This document shows positions 33,079-40,715 of a stretch of DNA of 64,000 nucleotides, one piece after another. The DNA comes from UKL13-2 sp031430555 (lineage in GTDB: Bacteria; Pseudomonadota; Gammaproteobacteria; Burkholderiales; Usitatibacteraceae): NCBI GenBank assembly GCA_031430555.1, contig JANPBQ010000263.1, positions 4,528-68,527 on the forward strand. Direction: 5' to 3'. The notes beneath the pieces were generated by a model, which had not been told where the DNA came from, did no database searches, and saw nothing but the letters and a program-made list of their open reading frames with translations. A program made the position numbers and the translations under genes. How positions within the stretch are numbered: the stretch's first letter is position 1; the number at the start of each line of letters is the position of its first letter.

Positions 33079-34122
33079 TTAGATGCGCGCGCGCAAAATA
33101 CGTTTTACGGGTGCTGGAATCGCGGCGCCCATTGCGTCTTCCAGGTTGATCCACATGAGGCCCGGCTCCATCGCGCGCGCCTCGACGTGCGCGACGGAAA
33201 TTTCGACCGGAAAAATCGACAGCGAGTAGTGCGTGAAGCCGTGCTCAACGCGCGCCAGTTCGCGAACGGTTCGCCCTTTCATGCCGTAACTCTTGTGGAG
33301 GACTTCAAACATGTCTTTCTCCACCGGCAATTCCGGCAAGCTCCACAGCCCGCCCCAGATGCCGGTGGGCGGTCGTTTTTCGAGCAGCAATTCGCCATTG
33401 GAAATAATCACCAGCATGCGCGTTTGACGGTGCGGCGTCTCGCGATGGATGCGTTTGCCAGGCAACTCGTCAATCCGTCCTTCGACGAATGCAACACAGG
33501 TACTTCTCACCGGACACAGCAGACAAACCGGCTGAGTGCGCGTGCAAACGGTGGCACCCAGATCCATCAACCCTTGTGTGTACGATTCGATATCCGTCTT
33601 CGGCAGTTTTTTGTCCGCGATCGCCCACATCGCTTCCTCAACCGGTCGCATGCGGGTGTCTCCCTCGATTCCAAATTGCCGGGCAAATACGCGCTTCACA
33701 TTGCCATCGAGGATTGCGCGCCGCTCACTGAACGCGAACGCGCTGACTGCGGCGGCGGTTGATCGGCCGATGCCGGGCAGCGCGAGAATGTCGTCGAACG
33801 CGCGTGGAAATACACCGCCGTGCATGTCAACGATTGCTTCGGCGGCGCGATGCAAATTGCGCGCGCGCGCATAGTAGCCAAGGCCCGCCCACAATTGCAT
33901 GACGTCGTCCAAATTTGCCGCAGCAAGTGCCGCTACATCGGGAAACCGCGCGACGAATTTCTCGTAATACGGGATGACGGTTGCCACCTGAGTCTGCTGA
34001 AGCATGATTTCGGACAGCCAAATCCGATATGCGTCGCGCGTTCCTTGCCAAGGCAAGCCGTGCCGCCCTTCGCGCCGTTGCCAGATGATTATTTTTTTTG
34101 CGAATGCGCTCATTTGATGCAA
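33079..34122 (-). CDS. mutY: A/G-specific adenine glycosylase
   Basis: MutY removes adenine mispaired with guanine or 8-oxoguanine. The 347-aa product has catalytic Glu in WLSEIMLQQTQVATVIPYYE, helix-hairpin-helix LPGIGRSTAAAVSAFAF, catalytic Asp in AILDGNVKRVFARQF, an iron-sulfur ligand set CTRTQPVCLLCPVRSTC (C-X6-C-X2-C-X5-C), and a C-terminal NUDIX-like domain (LLEKRPPTGIWGGLWSLPE) that reads 8-oxoguanine. Two ATGs (residues 1 and 4) are close. It converges on the LON-domain gene and diverges from the following hydrolase. Confidence 0.96.
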   Translation of the reverse strand: MHQMSAFAKKIIIWQRREGRHGLPWQGTRDAYRIWLSEIMLQQTQVATVIPYYEKFVARFPDVAALAAANLDDVMQLWAGLGYYARARNLHRAAEAIVDMHGGVFPRAFDDILALPGIGRSTAAAVSAFAFSERRAILDGNVKRVFARQFGIEGDTRMRPVEEAMWAIADKKLPKTDIESYTQGLMDLGATVCTRTQPVCLLCPVRSTCVAFVEGRIDELPGKRIHRETPHRQTRMLVIISNGELLLEKRPPTGIWGGLWSLPELPVEKDMFEVLHKSYGMKGRTVRELARVEHGFTHYSLSIFPVEISVAHVEARAMEPGLMWINLEDAMGAAIPAPVKRILRARI

Positions 34123-34281
34123 AGGACGATCAAGAAAAGGCGATCAATAGGGAAAATCTCTCGGCACAACACACGGTAATCCTGGAAGGCATGGAAAGCG
34201 TTTCAATTAATTTCTTACGGCGCAGACAAGTCAAAACGATTGCGACAAATACGCCGGATGTTCATCGCGCATAATACGCCC
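34123..34281. promoter_or_regulatory. Divergent gap between mutY and the C26 hydrolase gene
   Basis: About 160 bases without a gene. A CATAATAC sequence (34270-34277) could be a -10 element of the hydrolase gene, but it lies only a few bases before the chosen ATG and no -35 is evident. Confidence 0.3.
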
Positions 34282-35055
34282 ATGAATTCCGCGCTAAAGA
34301 TCGGCCTGTCCGCGCGCTTGATGCATCCCGAACCGGGGCGCGCGTGGTTGCCGACCAAGACACTGCAATACGTCGAACAATGCATCGCCAATTGGGTCAT
34401 GTCGGCGGATGTGTTGACCTTCATGATCCCGGCGATCAGCAAGGAAACGCCGCACGGCCCGGATCGGCTGAAAGTCGATCACTACGCAGAGCATCTTGAC
34501 GGCTTGGTGTTGCAGGGCGGCGCAGATGTGGCACCCGAGAGCTATGGTGAGGTGCCGCTGCGTCCGGAATGGGCGGGAGACCGCATCCGCGACCTGTATG
34601 AGCTCGAATTGATCCGCGCCTTCATTGCCCGCAAGAAACCAGTGTTGGGGATTTGCCGGGGGATGCAATTGATGAATGTGGCTTTCGGCGGAACGCTGTA
34701 TCAGGATATCGCGCAGCAAACCGGTTCGAATATCACGCATCAATGCCGCGCACGGTACGAAGACAATTTTCATGAAATGCGCATCCTCGAAGGCACCGGC
34801 CTCGCGCGGCTCTATCCGGATATCCGCGAAGCGACGATCAACACGATTCACCATCAGGCGGTGAAAGATGTCGGACGCGATCTGGTGATTGAAGCGCGCT
34901 CAATGGACGACGATATTGTCGAAGCAATCCGCTGGACCGGATCGGGTTATGTGATGGGCGTGCAGTGGCACCCGGAATTCATGTCGCCCGACAACCCGAA
35001 TCTGCTCGACGGCAAGCCTCTTCTGAACGAATTCCTCGCGGCCGCGCGCCGCTGA
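34282..35055 (+). CDS. Class I glutamine amidotransferase-like gamma-glutamyl hydrolase (peptidase C26)
   Basis: The 257-aa product is of the peptidase C26/PuuD type. It has LDGLVLQGGADVAPESYG, the nucleophilic Cys in VLGICRGMQLMNVAFGG, and the His-Glu pair in GVQWHPEFMS. Homologues include PuuD, which hydrolyses gamma-glutamyl-GABA in putrescine degradation; no other putrescine genes are near, so the substrate is unknown. The insertion between WHPEF and the C-terminus is short. ORF start candidates upstream (MRQIRRM, MFIAHN) exist; MNSALKIGLSARL matches family N-termini best. Confidence 0.85.
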   Translation: MNSALKIGLSARLMHPEPGRAWLPTKTLQYVEQCIANWVMSADVLTFMIPAISKETPHGPDRLKVDHYAEHLDGLVLQGGADVAPESYGEVPLRPEWAGDRIRDLYELELIRAFIARKKPVLGICRGMQLMNVAFGGTLYQDIAQQTGSNITHQCRARYEDNFHEMRILEGTGLARLYPDIREATINTIHHQAVKDVGRDLVIEARSMDDDIVEAIRWTGSGYVMGVQWHPEFMSPDNPNLLDGKPLLNEFLAAARR

Positions 35056-35169
35056 TCCAACGTCACACGTTTATTGCGCGATTGGTTGAGCCAATTTTGA
35101 TAGGCGTTGACTATCGTCAAAATGCAATCAATCAATTGGAACGATCATGACAAACATCCTATCCTGTAC

Positions 35170-35188
35170 GTCTGCAATTTGTGCAGAC
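35170..35188. promoter_or_regulatory. Inverted repeat in the rubrerythrin leader
   Basis: GTCTGCA and TGCAGAC form a perfect 7-bp inverted repeat around five bases, 33 bases before the rubrerythrin ATG. It could be an operator or a small RNA hairpin. A TTGACT lies at about 35107 upstream. No known regulator site is recognised with confidence. Confidence 0.35.
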
Positions 35189-35220
35189 AGCCTGTTTGTA
35201 TTTTCCAGAGGAGATTCACC

Positions 35221-35643
35221 ATGAAGCTCAAAGGCACCAAAACCCACGACAATCTGAAAGCCGCATTCGCGGGCGAATCGCAAGCCAATCGCCGCTATCT
35301 GTATTTCGCAAACAAAGCCGACGTCGAGGGCCACACCGAAGTCGCATCGCTGTTCCGCAACACGGCGGAAGGCGAAACCGGCCACGCGCACGGCCATCTT
35401 GATTACCTCGCGCACGTTGGCGATCCCGCGACCGATTTGCCGATCGGCTCTTCCGAGCTGAACCTGAAAGCGGCCGTCGCCGGCGAAACGCACGAATATA
35501 CCGATATGTATCCCGGTATGGCCAAATCCGCGCGCGATGAAGGCTTCGACGAAATCGCCGACTGGTTTGAAACACTGGCAAAGGCGGAACGTTCGCACGC
35601 CAACAAGTTCCAGAAAGCGTTGGACGCACTCGTCGCTGCGTAA
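35221..35643 (+). CDS. Rubrerythrin family diiron protein without a rubredoxin domain
   Basis: A 140-aa four-helix diiron protein that likely reduces hydrogen peroxide or handles oxidative stress in the cytosol. Ferritin-like iron ligands are visible in AAFAGESQANRRYLYFA, ASLFRNTAEGETGHAHGHLD, KAAVAGETHEYTDMYPGMA and FETLAKAERSHANKF. The rubredoxin-like CXXC pairs of classical rubrerythrin are absent, so it needs a separate electron donor. The following Fe-S protein gene and DUF3501 gene are often found with it. The start has a clear AGAGGAGA site; the upstream open frame is not used. Confidence 0.93.
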   Translation: MKLKGTKTHDNLKAAFAGESQANRRYLYFANKADVEGHTEVASLFRNTAEGETGHAHGHLDYLAHVGDPATDLPIGSSELNLKAAVAGETHEYTDMYPGMAKSARDEGFDEIADWFETLAKAERSHANKFQKALDALVAA

Positions 35644-35649
35644 TGCGGT

Positions 35650-35821
35650 AACGGTAAAACAGTGACTGATGAAGCGTGACAGGTGAGGCGTGACGGGTAA
35701 CGAACCATCGTCACGCGTCACCAGTCACCGCTTTCTCCGTCACGCTACATCCGTCACCCGACACGCACCATCAGTCACCGCTTTGCCGTCACGCCCACCT
35801 GTCACCCATCACGAGAACACG
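35650..35821. repeat. Degenerate GTCAC/GTGAC repeat tract
   Basis: Between the rubrerythrin and Fe-S genes, GTGAC occurs three times (to about 35694) and then GTCAC about eight times in the opposite sense. A longer unit, CAGTCACCGCTTT, recurs at 35722 and 35772, a 50-base period. The tract is open in the frame of the next gene but has no protein-like character. Confidence 0.65.
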
Positions 35822-37171
35822 ATGCAAGAAGGCTCACTCCAGGCACCCACGCGCCATCCCATCGATTGGCGGAATCCCGATTTCTATTCGGTCGAGTCCG
35901 CGCTAAAGGAGATGGAACGTGTATTCGATATTTGCCACGGGTGCCGTCGCTGTGTGAGTCTGTGCAATGCATTCCCGGTGCTGTTCGATCTGGTGGATGC
36001 GAGCCCGACACTGGAAGTCGATGGCGTCGAAAAAAAGATGTACTGGAAGGTGGTCGATCAGTGCTACCTCTGCGACGTCTGCTACATGACCAAATGCCCG
36101 TATGTGCCGCCACATCCGTGGAATGTCGATTTTCCGCACCTGATGTTGCGTGCGAAAGCCATTCAATTCAAGCAAGGCGGCGCCCACAGTTTCCGCGACA
36201 ACAACCTCTCCGCAACTGACCGCAACGGCAAATTGGCGACGATTCCGGTGGTGGTGCAATTCGTCAATGCAACGGCGAAAATGCCGGTCGTCCGCACTTT
36301 GATGCAAAGCACCATCGGCGTTCACAAAGACGCGTGGTTGCCCGAATTCGCGGCGAAAACTTTTCGCCCCACCGCCGCGCCAAGTGCCGTGCTGCCGATA
36401 CAAGATGGCCAACGCACCAAAGGCAAGGTCGCGATTTTCTCGACCTGTTACGTGAATTACAACGAGCCTGGCATTGGCTTTGATCTCATCAAGATCCTTG
36501 CGCATAACAACGTGCCGTATGTGCTCGTCGAAAAAGAAGCCTGCTGCGGCATGCCGAAACTCGAATTGGGCGATCTTGAGTCGGTGGCGCAATTGAAGGA
36601 AAAAAATATTCCCCCGCTTGCGAAACTGGCGCGGGAAGGCTATGTGATCTTGACGCCGATCCCGAGTTGCACCTTGATGTTCAAGCAGGAATTGCCGCTG
36701 ATGTTCCCCGACGACACCGATGTGCAGGCGGTGAAAGCGGCAATGATGGATCCGTTCGAGTATTTGATCGCGCGGCAGAAAGACGGATTGCTCAAGACCG
36801 ATTTCAGAGCATCGCTGGGCAAGGTCTCGTATCACATCCCCTGCCATTCACGCGTGCAGAACGTCGGGCAGAAAACCCGCGAAATGCTGGAACTGGTGCC
36901 CGACACAGAAGTCACCACGGTCGAGCGCTGCTCTGGGCACGCCGGCACCTGGGGCGTGAAAGAAGAATTTCACGAAACCGCGATGAAAATCGGCAAGCCC
37001 GTATTCCGGCAAATGGCGGAAGCCGAACCCGATTACATCAGCTCGGATTGCCAACTCGCGGGGCACCACATTGAGCAAGGCATCGCGCAATTGAAAAAAG
37101 ATTCGCCGCATCGCGCAAAACTCGCGCACCCAATCACCCTCATCCGTAAAGCCTACGGACTTCCCGAGTAA
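35822..37171 (+). CDS. Heterodisulfide-reductase-related Fe-S protein (GlpC/CCG-domain type)
   Basis: The 449-aa product has two N-terminal cluster motifs, CHGCRRCVSLCNAFP and CYLCDVCYMTKCPYVPPHPW, then a C-terminal CCG-type domain with CCGMPKLELGD, HIPCHSRVQNVGQ and a variant CSGHAGTWG. It resembles GlpC or HdrD-like electron-transfer subunits. In this three-gene set it may supply electrons to the rubrerythrin; that is inference from synteny. It is not glpC, because glpA and glpB are absent. The ORF is open 44 codons upstream through the GTCAC repeats; the ATG at 35822 is chosen because family similarity starts there. Confidence 0.85.
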   Translation: MQEGSLQAPTRHPIDWRNPDFYSVESALKEMERVFDICHGCRRCVSLCNAFPVLFDLVDASPTLEVDGVEKKMYWKVVDQCYLCDVCYMTKCPYVPPHPWNVDFPHLMLRAKAIQFKQGGAHSFRDNNLSATDRNGKLATIPVVVQFVNATAKMPVVRTLMQSTIGVHKDAWLPEFAAKTFRPTAAPSAVLPIQDGQRTKGKVAIFSTCYVNYNEPGIGFDLIKILAHNNVPYVLVEKEACCGMPKLELGDLESVAQLKEKNIPPLAKLAREGYVILTPIPSCTLMFKQELPLMFPDDTDVQAVKAAMMDPFEYLIARQKDGLLKTDFRASLGKVSYHIPCHSRVQNVGQKTREMLELVPDTEVTTVERCSGHAGTWGVKEEFHETAMKIGKPVFRQMAEAEPDYISSDCQLAGHHIEQGIAQLKKDSPHRAKLAHPITLIRKAYGLPE

Positions 37172-37175
37172 GAAA

Positions 37176-37769
37176 ATGACCATGACCAAAGAACGCATCA
37201 CCCCTGAAAGCCTGATGAGCCTTGAGGCCTACGCCAAGGCGCGCCCGGAATTCCGCGCGAAAGCGATGGCGCACAAACGCCTGCGCTCTGTGCATATCGG
37301 CGATCACGTCACGTTGCTGTTCGAGGACGAATTGACGTTGCGCTACCAAATTCAGGAAATGCTTCGCATCGAAAAGACATTCGAAGAAGCCGGCATTCAG
37401 GATGAACTTGACGCCTACAACCCGCTGATCCCGACTGGTCGAGAATTCAAGGCAACCATGATGATCGAGTACGCCGACGAAGCCGAGCGCCGTGTGGCCC
37501 TCACGCAACTTAAAGGTATCGAGGACAAGACCTGGGTGCAGGTCGAAGGCTGCAAGAAAGTCTACGCGATTGCCGATGAAGATCTTGAGCGTGAGAATGA
37601 CGTGAAGACGTCAGCGGTACACTTCGTGCGCTTTCCCTTGAGCGAGGAAATGGCGGCCGCGTTGAAATATGGCGTGTCGTTGTCGATGGGTGTGGATCAT
37701 GCGCGGTATATGGCAGCGATGCAGGTGGGCAATGAAACCCGGATTGCGCTGGTGGCGGATCTGCGCTGA
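37176..37769 (+). CDS. DUF3501 family protein
   Basis: A 197-aa cytosolic protein of the DUF3501 family. Typical parts are AHKRLRSVHIGDHVTLLFED, TLRYQIQEMLRIEKTFEEAG and YNPLIPTGREFKATMMIEY. No metal-binding Cys cluster is present. The family usually follows the rubrerythrin and Fe-S protein genes, and here begins four bases after the latter, strongly suggesting one operon and a shared role. The biochemical function is unknown. A clear bidirectional terminator follows. Confidence 0.88.
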   Translation: MTMTKERITPESLMSLEAYAKARPEFRAKAMAHKRLRSVHIGDHVTLLFEDELTLRYQIQEMLRIEKTFEEAGIQDELDAYNPLIPTGREFKATMMIEYADEAERRVALTQLKGIEDKTWVQVEGCKKVYAIADEDLERENDVKTSAVHFVRFPLSEEMAAALKYGVSLSMGVDHARYMAAMQVGNETRIALVADLR

Positions 37770-37796
37770 CGGCTGCTCGCGCTTCGCAGAAAAACT

Positions 37797-37821
37797 TGGC
37801 CTCGCAACGAGGCCATTTTTT
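37797..37821. terminator. Bidirectional intrinsic terminator between DUF3501 and tRNA-Gly
   Basis: TGGCCTCG (37797-37804) and CGAGGCCA (37808-37815) form an 8-bp stem with a CAA loop. T6 follows on the plus strand (37816-37821) and TTTTT follows on the minus strand, so it can end both the rubrerythrin operon and the convergent tRNA-Gly transcript. Confidence 0.85.
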
Positions 37822-37894
37822 GGAGCGGGCGAAGGGAGTCGAACCCTCGTCACTAGCTTGGGAAGCTAGGGTAATGCCGTTATACGACGCCCGC
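37821..37894 (-). tRNA. tRNA-Gly (anticodon CCC)
   Basis: The 74-base gene has acceptor GCGGGCG pairing with CGCCCGC, anticodon stem CTAGC/GCTAG with loop TTCCCAA, T-loop GTTCGACTC and an encoded CCA. Anticodon CCC reads GGG. A weak -10 (TAGAAT, 37919-37914) lies about 20 bases upstream on the minus strand. A decayed copy of its 5' half sits 170 bases upstream. Confidence 0.95.
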
Positions 37895-38382
37895 AACTTG
37901 CCGTCGAATCTCAATTCTAGCCGTGAACCAATCGCTGCAATCGACCAATTACTCCCGCCGCAGCCTGCGGATCGTTCAGCGGCTCGGCGCACGCGCCTCG
38001 AAACCCTGCTCACCCCTCCTCACTAGCTTGGGAAGCCGGGGTAATGCCGTTATAAGACGCCCGCAAAAACGATAGGTACTGCAACCAATGTCGCAAATTC
38101 TATCCGCGTTCCGGATCGTCCGCAATTTTGTTCCCGCTTGAAGTCAAGAATCCGACGTGCCTGCGTACGGTGCCATCCATTGCGATTGATCGCCAACGGG
38201 CAACCCGGAAGGGGTGTTCATTGGGAATTCCGGAAGGGAGCGCGCAGCGCGGATGGGTGGGCCTACGATTCGCGCCGCCTGCGCGCGATCGGCGACGCAT
38301 CCTGAGCCCTTCGTCGCAACGCCACGCTGCGGGTCAGCGGACAGGTGCAAAATAGCCTCTGTTTCCCTCCTGACACCGCCCC
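37895..38382. other. 488-bp gap without a supported gene
   Basis: The gap contains the partial tRNA copy (38013-38066) and, from about 38100 to 38345, GC-rich sequence with small inverted segments such as GCGCGCAGCGC and CGCGCCGCCTGCGCGCG. ORFs here are short and have no recognisable family. The promoter of the following histidine kinase gene is expected near its right end but is not obvious. Confidence 0.5.
38013..38066 (-). pseudogene. Truncated, decayed copy of tRNA-Gly
   Basis: Bases 38021-38066 match 43 of 46 positions of the 5' half of the tRNA-Gly gene at a constant offset of 170 bases, covering acceptor 5' strand, D arm and anticodon arm. The anticodon stem is broken (CCGGC facing GCTAG) and the T arm and 3' acceptor strand are lost or unrecognisable. 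It cannot make a functional tRNA. Confidence 0.8.
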
Positions 38383-39546
38383 ATGCACACCGCTGTCCAG
38401 CACAAAGATGACGAAGCGCGCCGCGAAATCGAGCAGACCGTTCGCGCACGCGCGCAGCACTTTCATCCCCTCGAGGTATTTCCCTGGTTCCGGCGGTTTC
38501 CCTATTCCGTCGGGCGCGATTTTCTCTACACTTTCATCTGGAACGCGGGTTTTGGCGCGCTGGCCGTACTGTTTGCCGCGACCTTCTCCGGTCGCGTTTC
38601 CTGGAGCATGGTCGGCACCAATTTCCTGATCGCGAATTTCGTCGGCTACAGCATCCATTTGATGTTCATGGCGCTCGGTCGCACGCCGGTTGAACGCTAC
38701 ATGCTCTCGCGCGGACTGTGGGGGCCTGTGGTCTATTACACCGGCGTATCGTCGGTCGGCGTGGTGGCCGGGCTAGGCATCGCCTCGCTCGTGTTTGGCT
38801 GGAAATTTGCACCCTGGATAGTTCGCCCGGGCGTCCTAATCGCGATCGCGTTCAATTGCCTGCTGATCTCTCTCATCATCGGCGCGATTTATTTTTGGCG
38901 TGAGCGCAGCCTCGTCACGGAAATGCGCCTCGCCCGCGAACGCGAGCGTGTGGCGTCAATCGAGCGCGAAGCAACACTCGCGAATCTGCGTGCGTTGCAA
39001 GCGCAGATCGAGCCGCACTTTCTTTTCAACACATTGGCCAATGTGGTCGGCTTGATTCACATACAGCCCGATACCGCAAAGTTAATGCTGGAAAAATTCA
39101 TCGCCTACTTGCGCGCATCGCTCGCCGCGACGCGCGAGCAAGAAACCACACTGAGTGTCGAGTTCGCGTTGATGGCGGATTTTCTCGCCATCCTGCAAAT
39201 CCGCATGGGCTCGCGCCTCAACGTCGTGTTGGATCTGCCTGCCGAGCTCGCGGCATCGCCGCTGCCTTCGATGTTGCTGCAGCCTCTCGTCGAGAACGCG
39301 ATCAAGCACGGCCTGGAACCAAAGATGGAAGGTGGCGACATTACGCTACGCGCCGCGCGTGAGGGTGAATTGCTGCGCATCGACGTGATCGACACCGGGC
39401 AGGGCTTTGGCTCCGCGATCTCACGCGGCATCGGTTTGGCCAATGTACGTGAACGGCTGGAGAAACTCTTTTCCGGACGCGCGTCGCTGGTCATCGAGGA
39501 AAATTCGCCCTGCGGCACAAGGGCGATTCTGCGGTTGCCGATATAA
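38383..39546 (+). CDS. LytS/YehU-type sensor histidine kinase
   Basis: The 387-aa protein has four or so membrane helices in residues 45-185, then a coiled region RLARERERVASIEREATLAN and a His_kinase domain (PF06580 type) with the phospho-acceptor in LQAQIEPHFLFNTLANVVGL. The ATP-binding domain shows PSMLLQPLVENAIKHGLEP and DTGQGFG...GIGLANVRERLEKLF. It is followed after about 100 bases by a LytTR response regulator, its likely partner. In AlgZ/AlgR-like pairs such systems control pili and exopolysaccharide, but the signal and targets here are unknown. Confidence 0.9.
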   Translation: MHTAVQHKDDEARREIEQTVRARAQHFHPLEVFPWFRRFPYSVGRDFLYTFIWNAGFGALAVLFAATFSGRVSWSMVGTNFLIANFVGYSIHLMFMALGRTPVERYMLSRGLWGPVVYYTGVSSVGVVAGLGIASLVFGWKFAPWIVRPGVLIAIAFNCLLISLIIGAIYFWRERSLVTEMRLARERERVASIEREATLANLRALQAQIEPHFLFNTLANVVGLIHIQPDTAKLMLEKFIAYLRASLAATREQETTLSVEFALMADFLAILQIRMGSRLNVVLDLPAELAASPLPSMLLQPLVENAIKHGLEPKMEGGDITLRAAREGELLRIDVIDTGQGFGSAISRGIGLANVRERLEKLFSGRASLVIEENSPCGTRAILRLPI

Positions 39547-39652
39547 ATCAAAAGTCCAAACACCATTGCTGGCGCGGCTTCCTGGACAATAATGTCTCAG
39601 GATGCCCGTCTGTGCTAGTGTTTACTGCCAATATGCTGGGACAATACCCTAT

Positions 39653-40417
39653 ATGACCACCCTGATCACCGCCGTCATCGCCGACGACGAAATCCACCTC
39701 GCCAACTATCTCCACGAACGTCTCACCGCGTTGTGGCCGGAACTTTCCATCGTCGGCATCGCCAAGAACGGGCCCGAGGCGGTACGGTTGATCGACGACG
39801 AGAATCCGGCAATCGTGTTTCTGGATATCCGCATGCCGGGCTTGACGGGCCTTGAAGTCGCGGCACGGATCGACAAGAAAACGCACGTCGTGTTTGTCAC
39901 CGCGTTCGATCAATATGCGGTTGATGCATTTGATCGAAACGCCTCGGACTACTTGTTGAAGCCCGTATCCGACGAGCGCCTTGCCCGATCCATCGAAAGG
40001 CTAAAGGAGAAAGTCGCGAAAGCGGAAGCACCGGGAGATGTTTCCGACATTCTCAAACAGCTCGCGACTGTCTTGCCTGGCGCGAAGAGCGCCTATTTGC
40101 GTTGGATTCGCGCGTCGGTCGGCGAAACGGTACGGCAGATTCCAGTCGACGAAGTGCTGTATTTTCAGGCACAGGACAAGTACATCAGCGTCTACACGAA
40201 GGAAGGCGAATCGTTGATCCGCACGCCGCTCGCGGAACTTTCCGCGCAACTCGACCCAAACGAATTCTGGCAAATCCACCGCTCGACCATCGTCAACGTC
40301 AATCGCATTGCGTCCACGCAGCGCGACGTGATGGGCCGCACGCACGTCAAATTGAAAGATCTGAAAGCGGAACTGCAGGTCAGCCGGGCATACGCGCATT
40401 TGTTCAAGCAAATGTGA
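39653..40417 (+). CDS. LytTR family response regulator
   Basis: The 254-aa product has an N-terminal receiver domain: acidic pair AVIADDEIHLA, phospho-acceptor Asp in IVFLDIRMPGLTGLE and the Lys in YLLKPVSDERL. A C-terminal LytTR DNA-binding domain follows, with VDEVLYFQAQDKYISVYTKE and FWQIHRSTIVNVNRI. The ORF is open 17 codons further upstream, but MTTLITAVIADDE is the normal start. It follows the LytS-type kinase gene and presumably is its partner. The overall arrangement is like AlgR, without enough specificity to name it so. Confidence 0.92.
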   Translation: MTTLITAVIADDEIHLANYLHERLTALWPELSIVGIAKNGPEAVRLIDDENPAIVFLDIRMPGLTGLEVAARIDKKTHVVFVTAFDQYAVDAFDRNASDYLLKPVSDERLARSIERLKEKVAKAEAPGDVSDILKQLATVLPGAKSAYLRWIRASVGETVRQIPVDEVLYFQAQDKYISVYTKEGESLIRTPLAELSAQLDPNEFWQIHRSTIVNVNRIASTQRDVMGRTHVKLKDLKAELQVSRAYAHLFKQM

Positions 40418-40511
40418 CGCGTTATTGTTGGTGTCGCTCAAGGTTCTGCGGTGAAGCGCGTGCTACACTTTTTGCGTTTCTTCACTCTTAATGAATGTGC
40501 GGCAAAACATC

Positions 40512-40715
40512 ATGCTGGTTCTTCAAGTAAACGGTACTTCGCGTGAAATTCCACCCGGCAGCAACGTGGAAAATCTGATCGCCTCGATGCAACTCAACGG
40601 CAAGCGCTTCGCGATCGAACTCAACGGCGAAATTGTGCCGAAAAGTCGCCACGCGGCGACCCCACTCAATGACGGCGACAAACTCGAAGTCGTCATCGCT
40701 GTTGGGGGCGGTTAA
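40512..40715 (+). CDS. thiS: Sulfur carrier protein ThiS
   Basis: ThiS is the ubiquitin-like sulfur carrier for the thiazole half of thiamine. The 67-aa product reads MLVLQVNGTSREIPPGSNVE at the start and ends VVIAVGGG. The family needs a C-terminal Gly-Gly, which becomes a thiocarboxylate; here three glycines end the chain. An ATG seven codons upstream (MNVRQNI) is an alternative, but the family length favours 40512. The stop overlaps thiG as TAATG. I looked for a TPP riboswitch upstream and did not find one. Confidence 0.92.
   Translation: MLVLQVNGTSREIPPGSNVENLIASMQLNGKRFAIELNGEIVPKSRHAATPLNDGDKLEVVIAVGGG

Noticed and set aside
35690..35821. N-terminal extension of the Fe-S protein through the GTCAC repeats
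   Set aside because: The extra 44 residues are low complexity from the repeat tract, and the family begins near MQEGSLQ.
38013..38066. Integrase attachment site at tRNA-Gly
   Set aside because: The duplicated part is the 5' half of the tRNA, whereas typical att duplications carry the 3' end; no integrase gene is near.
38100..38300. Small ORFs in the gap before the sensor kinase
   Set aside because: No family similarity, no ribosome site, high Arg/Pro content typical of GC-rich non-coding DNA.
40418..40511. TPP riboswitch upstream of thiS-thiG
   Set aside because: The conserved CTGAGA and related THI-box sequence are absent in the short leader.
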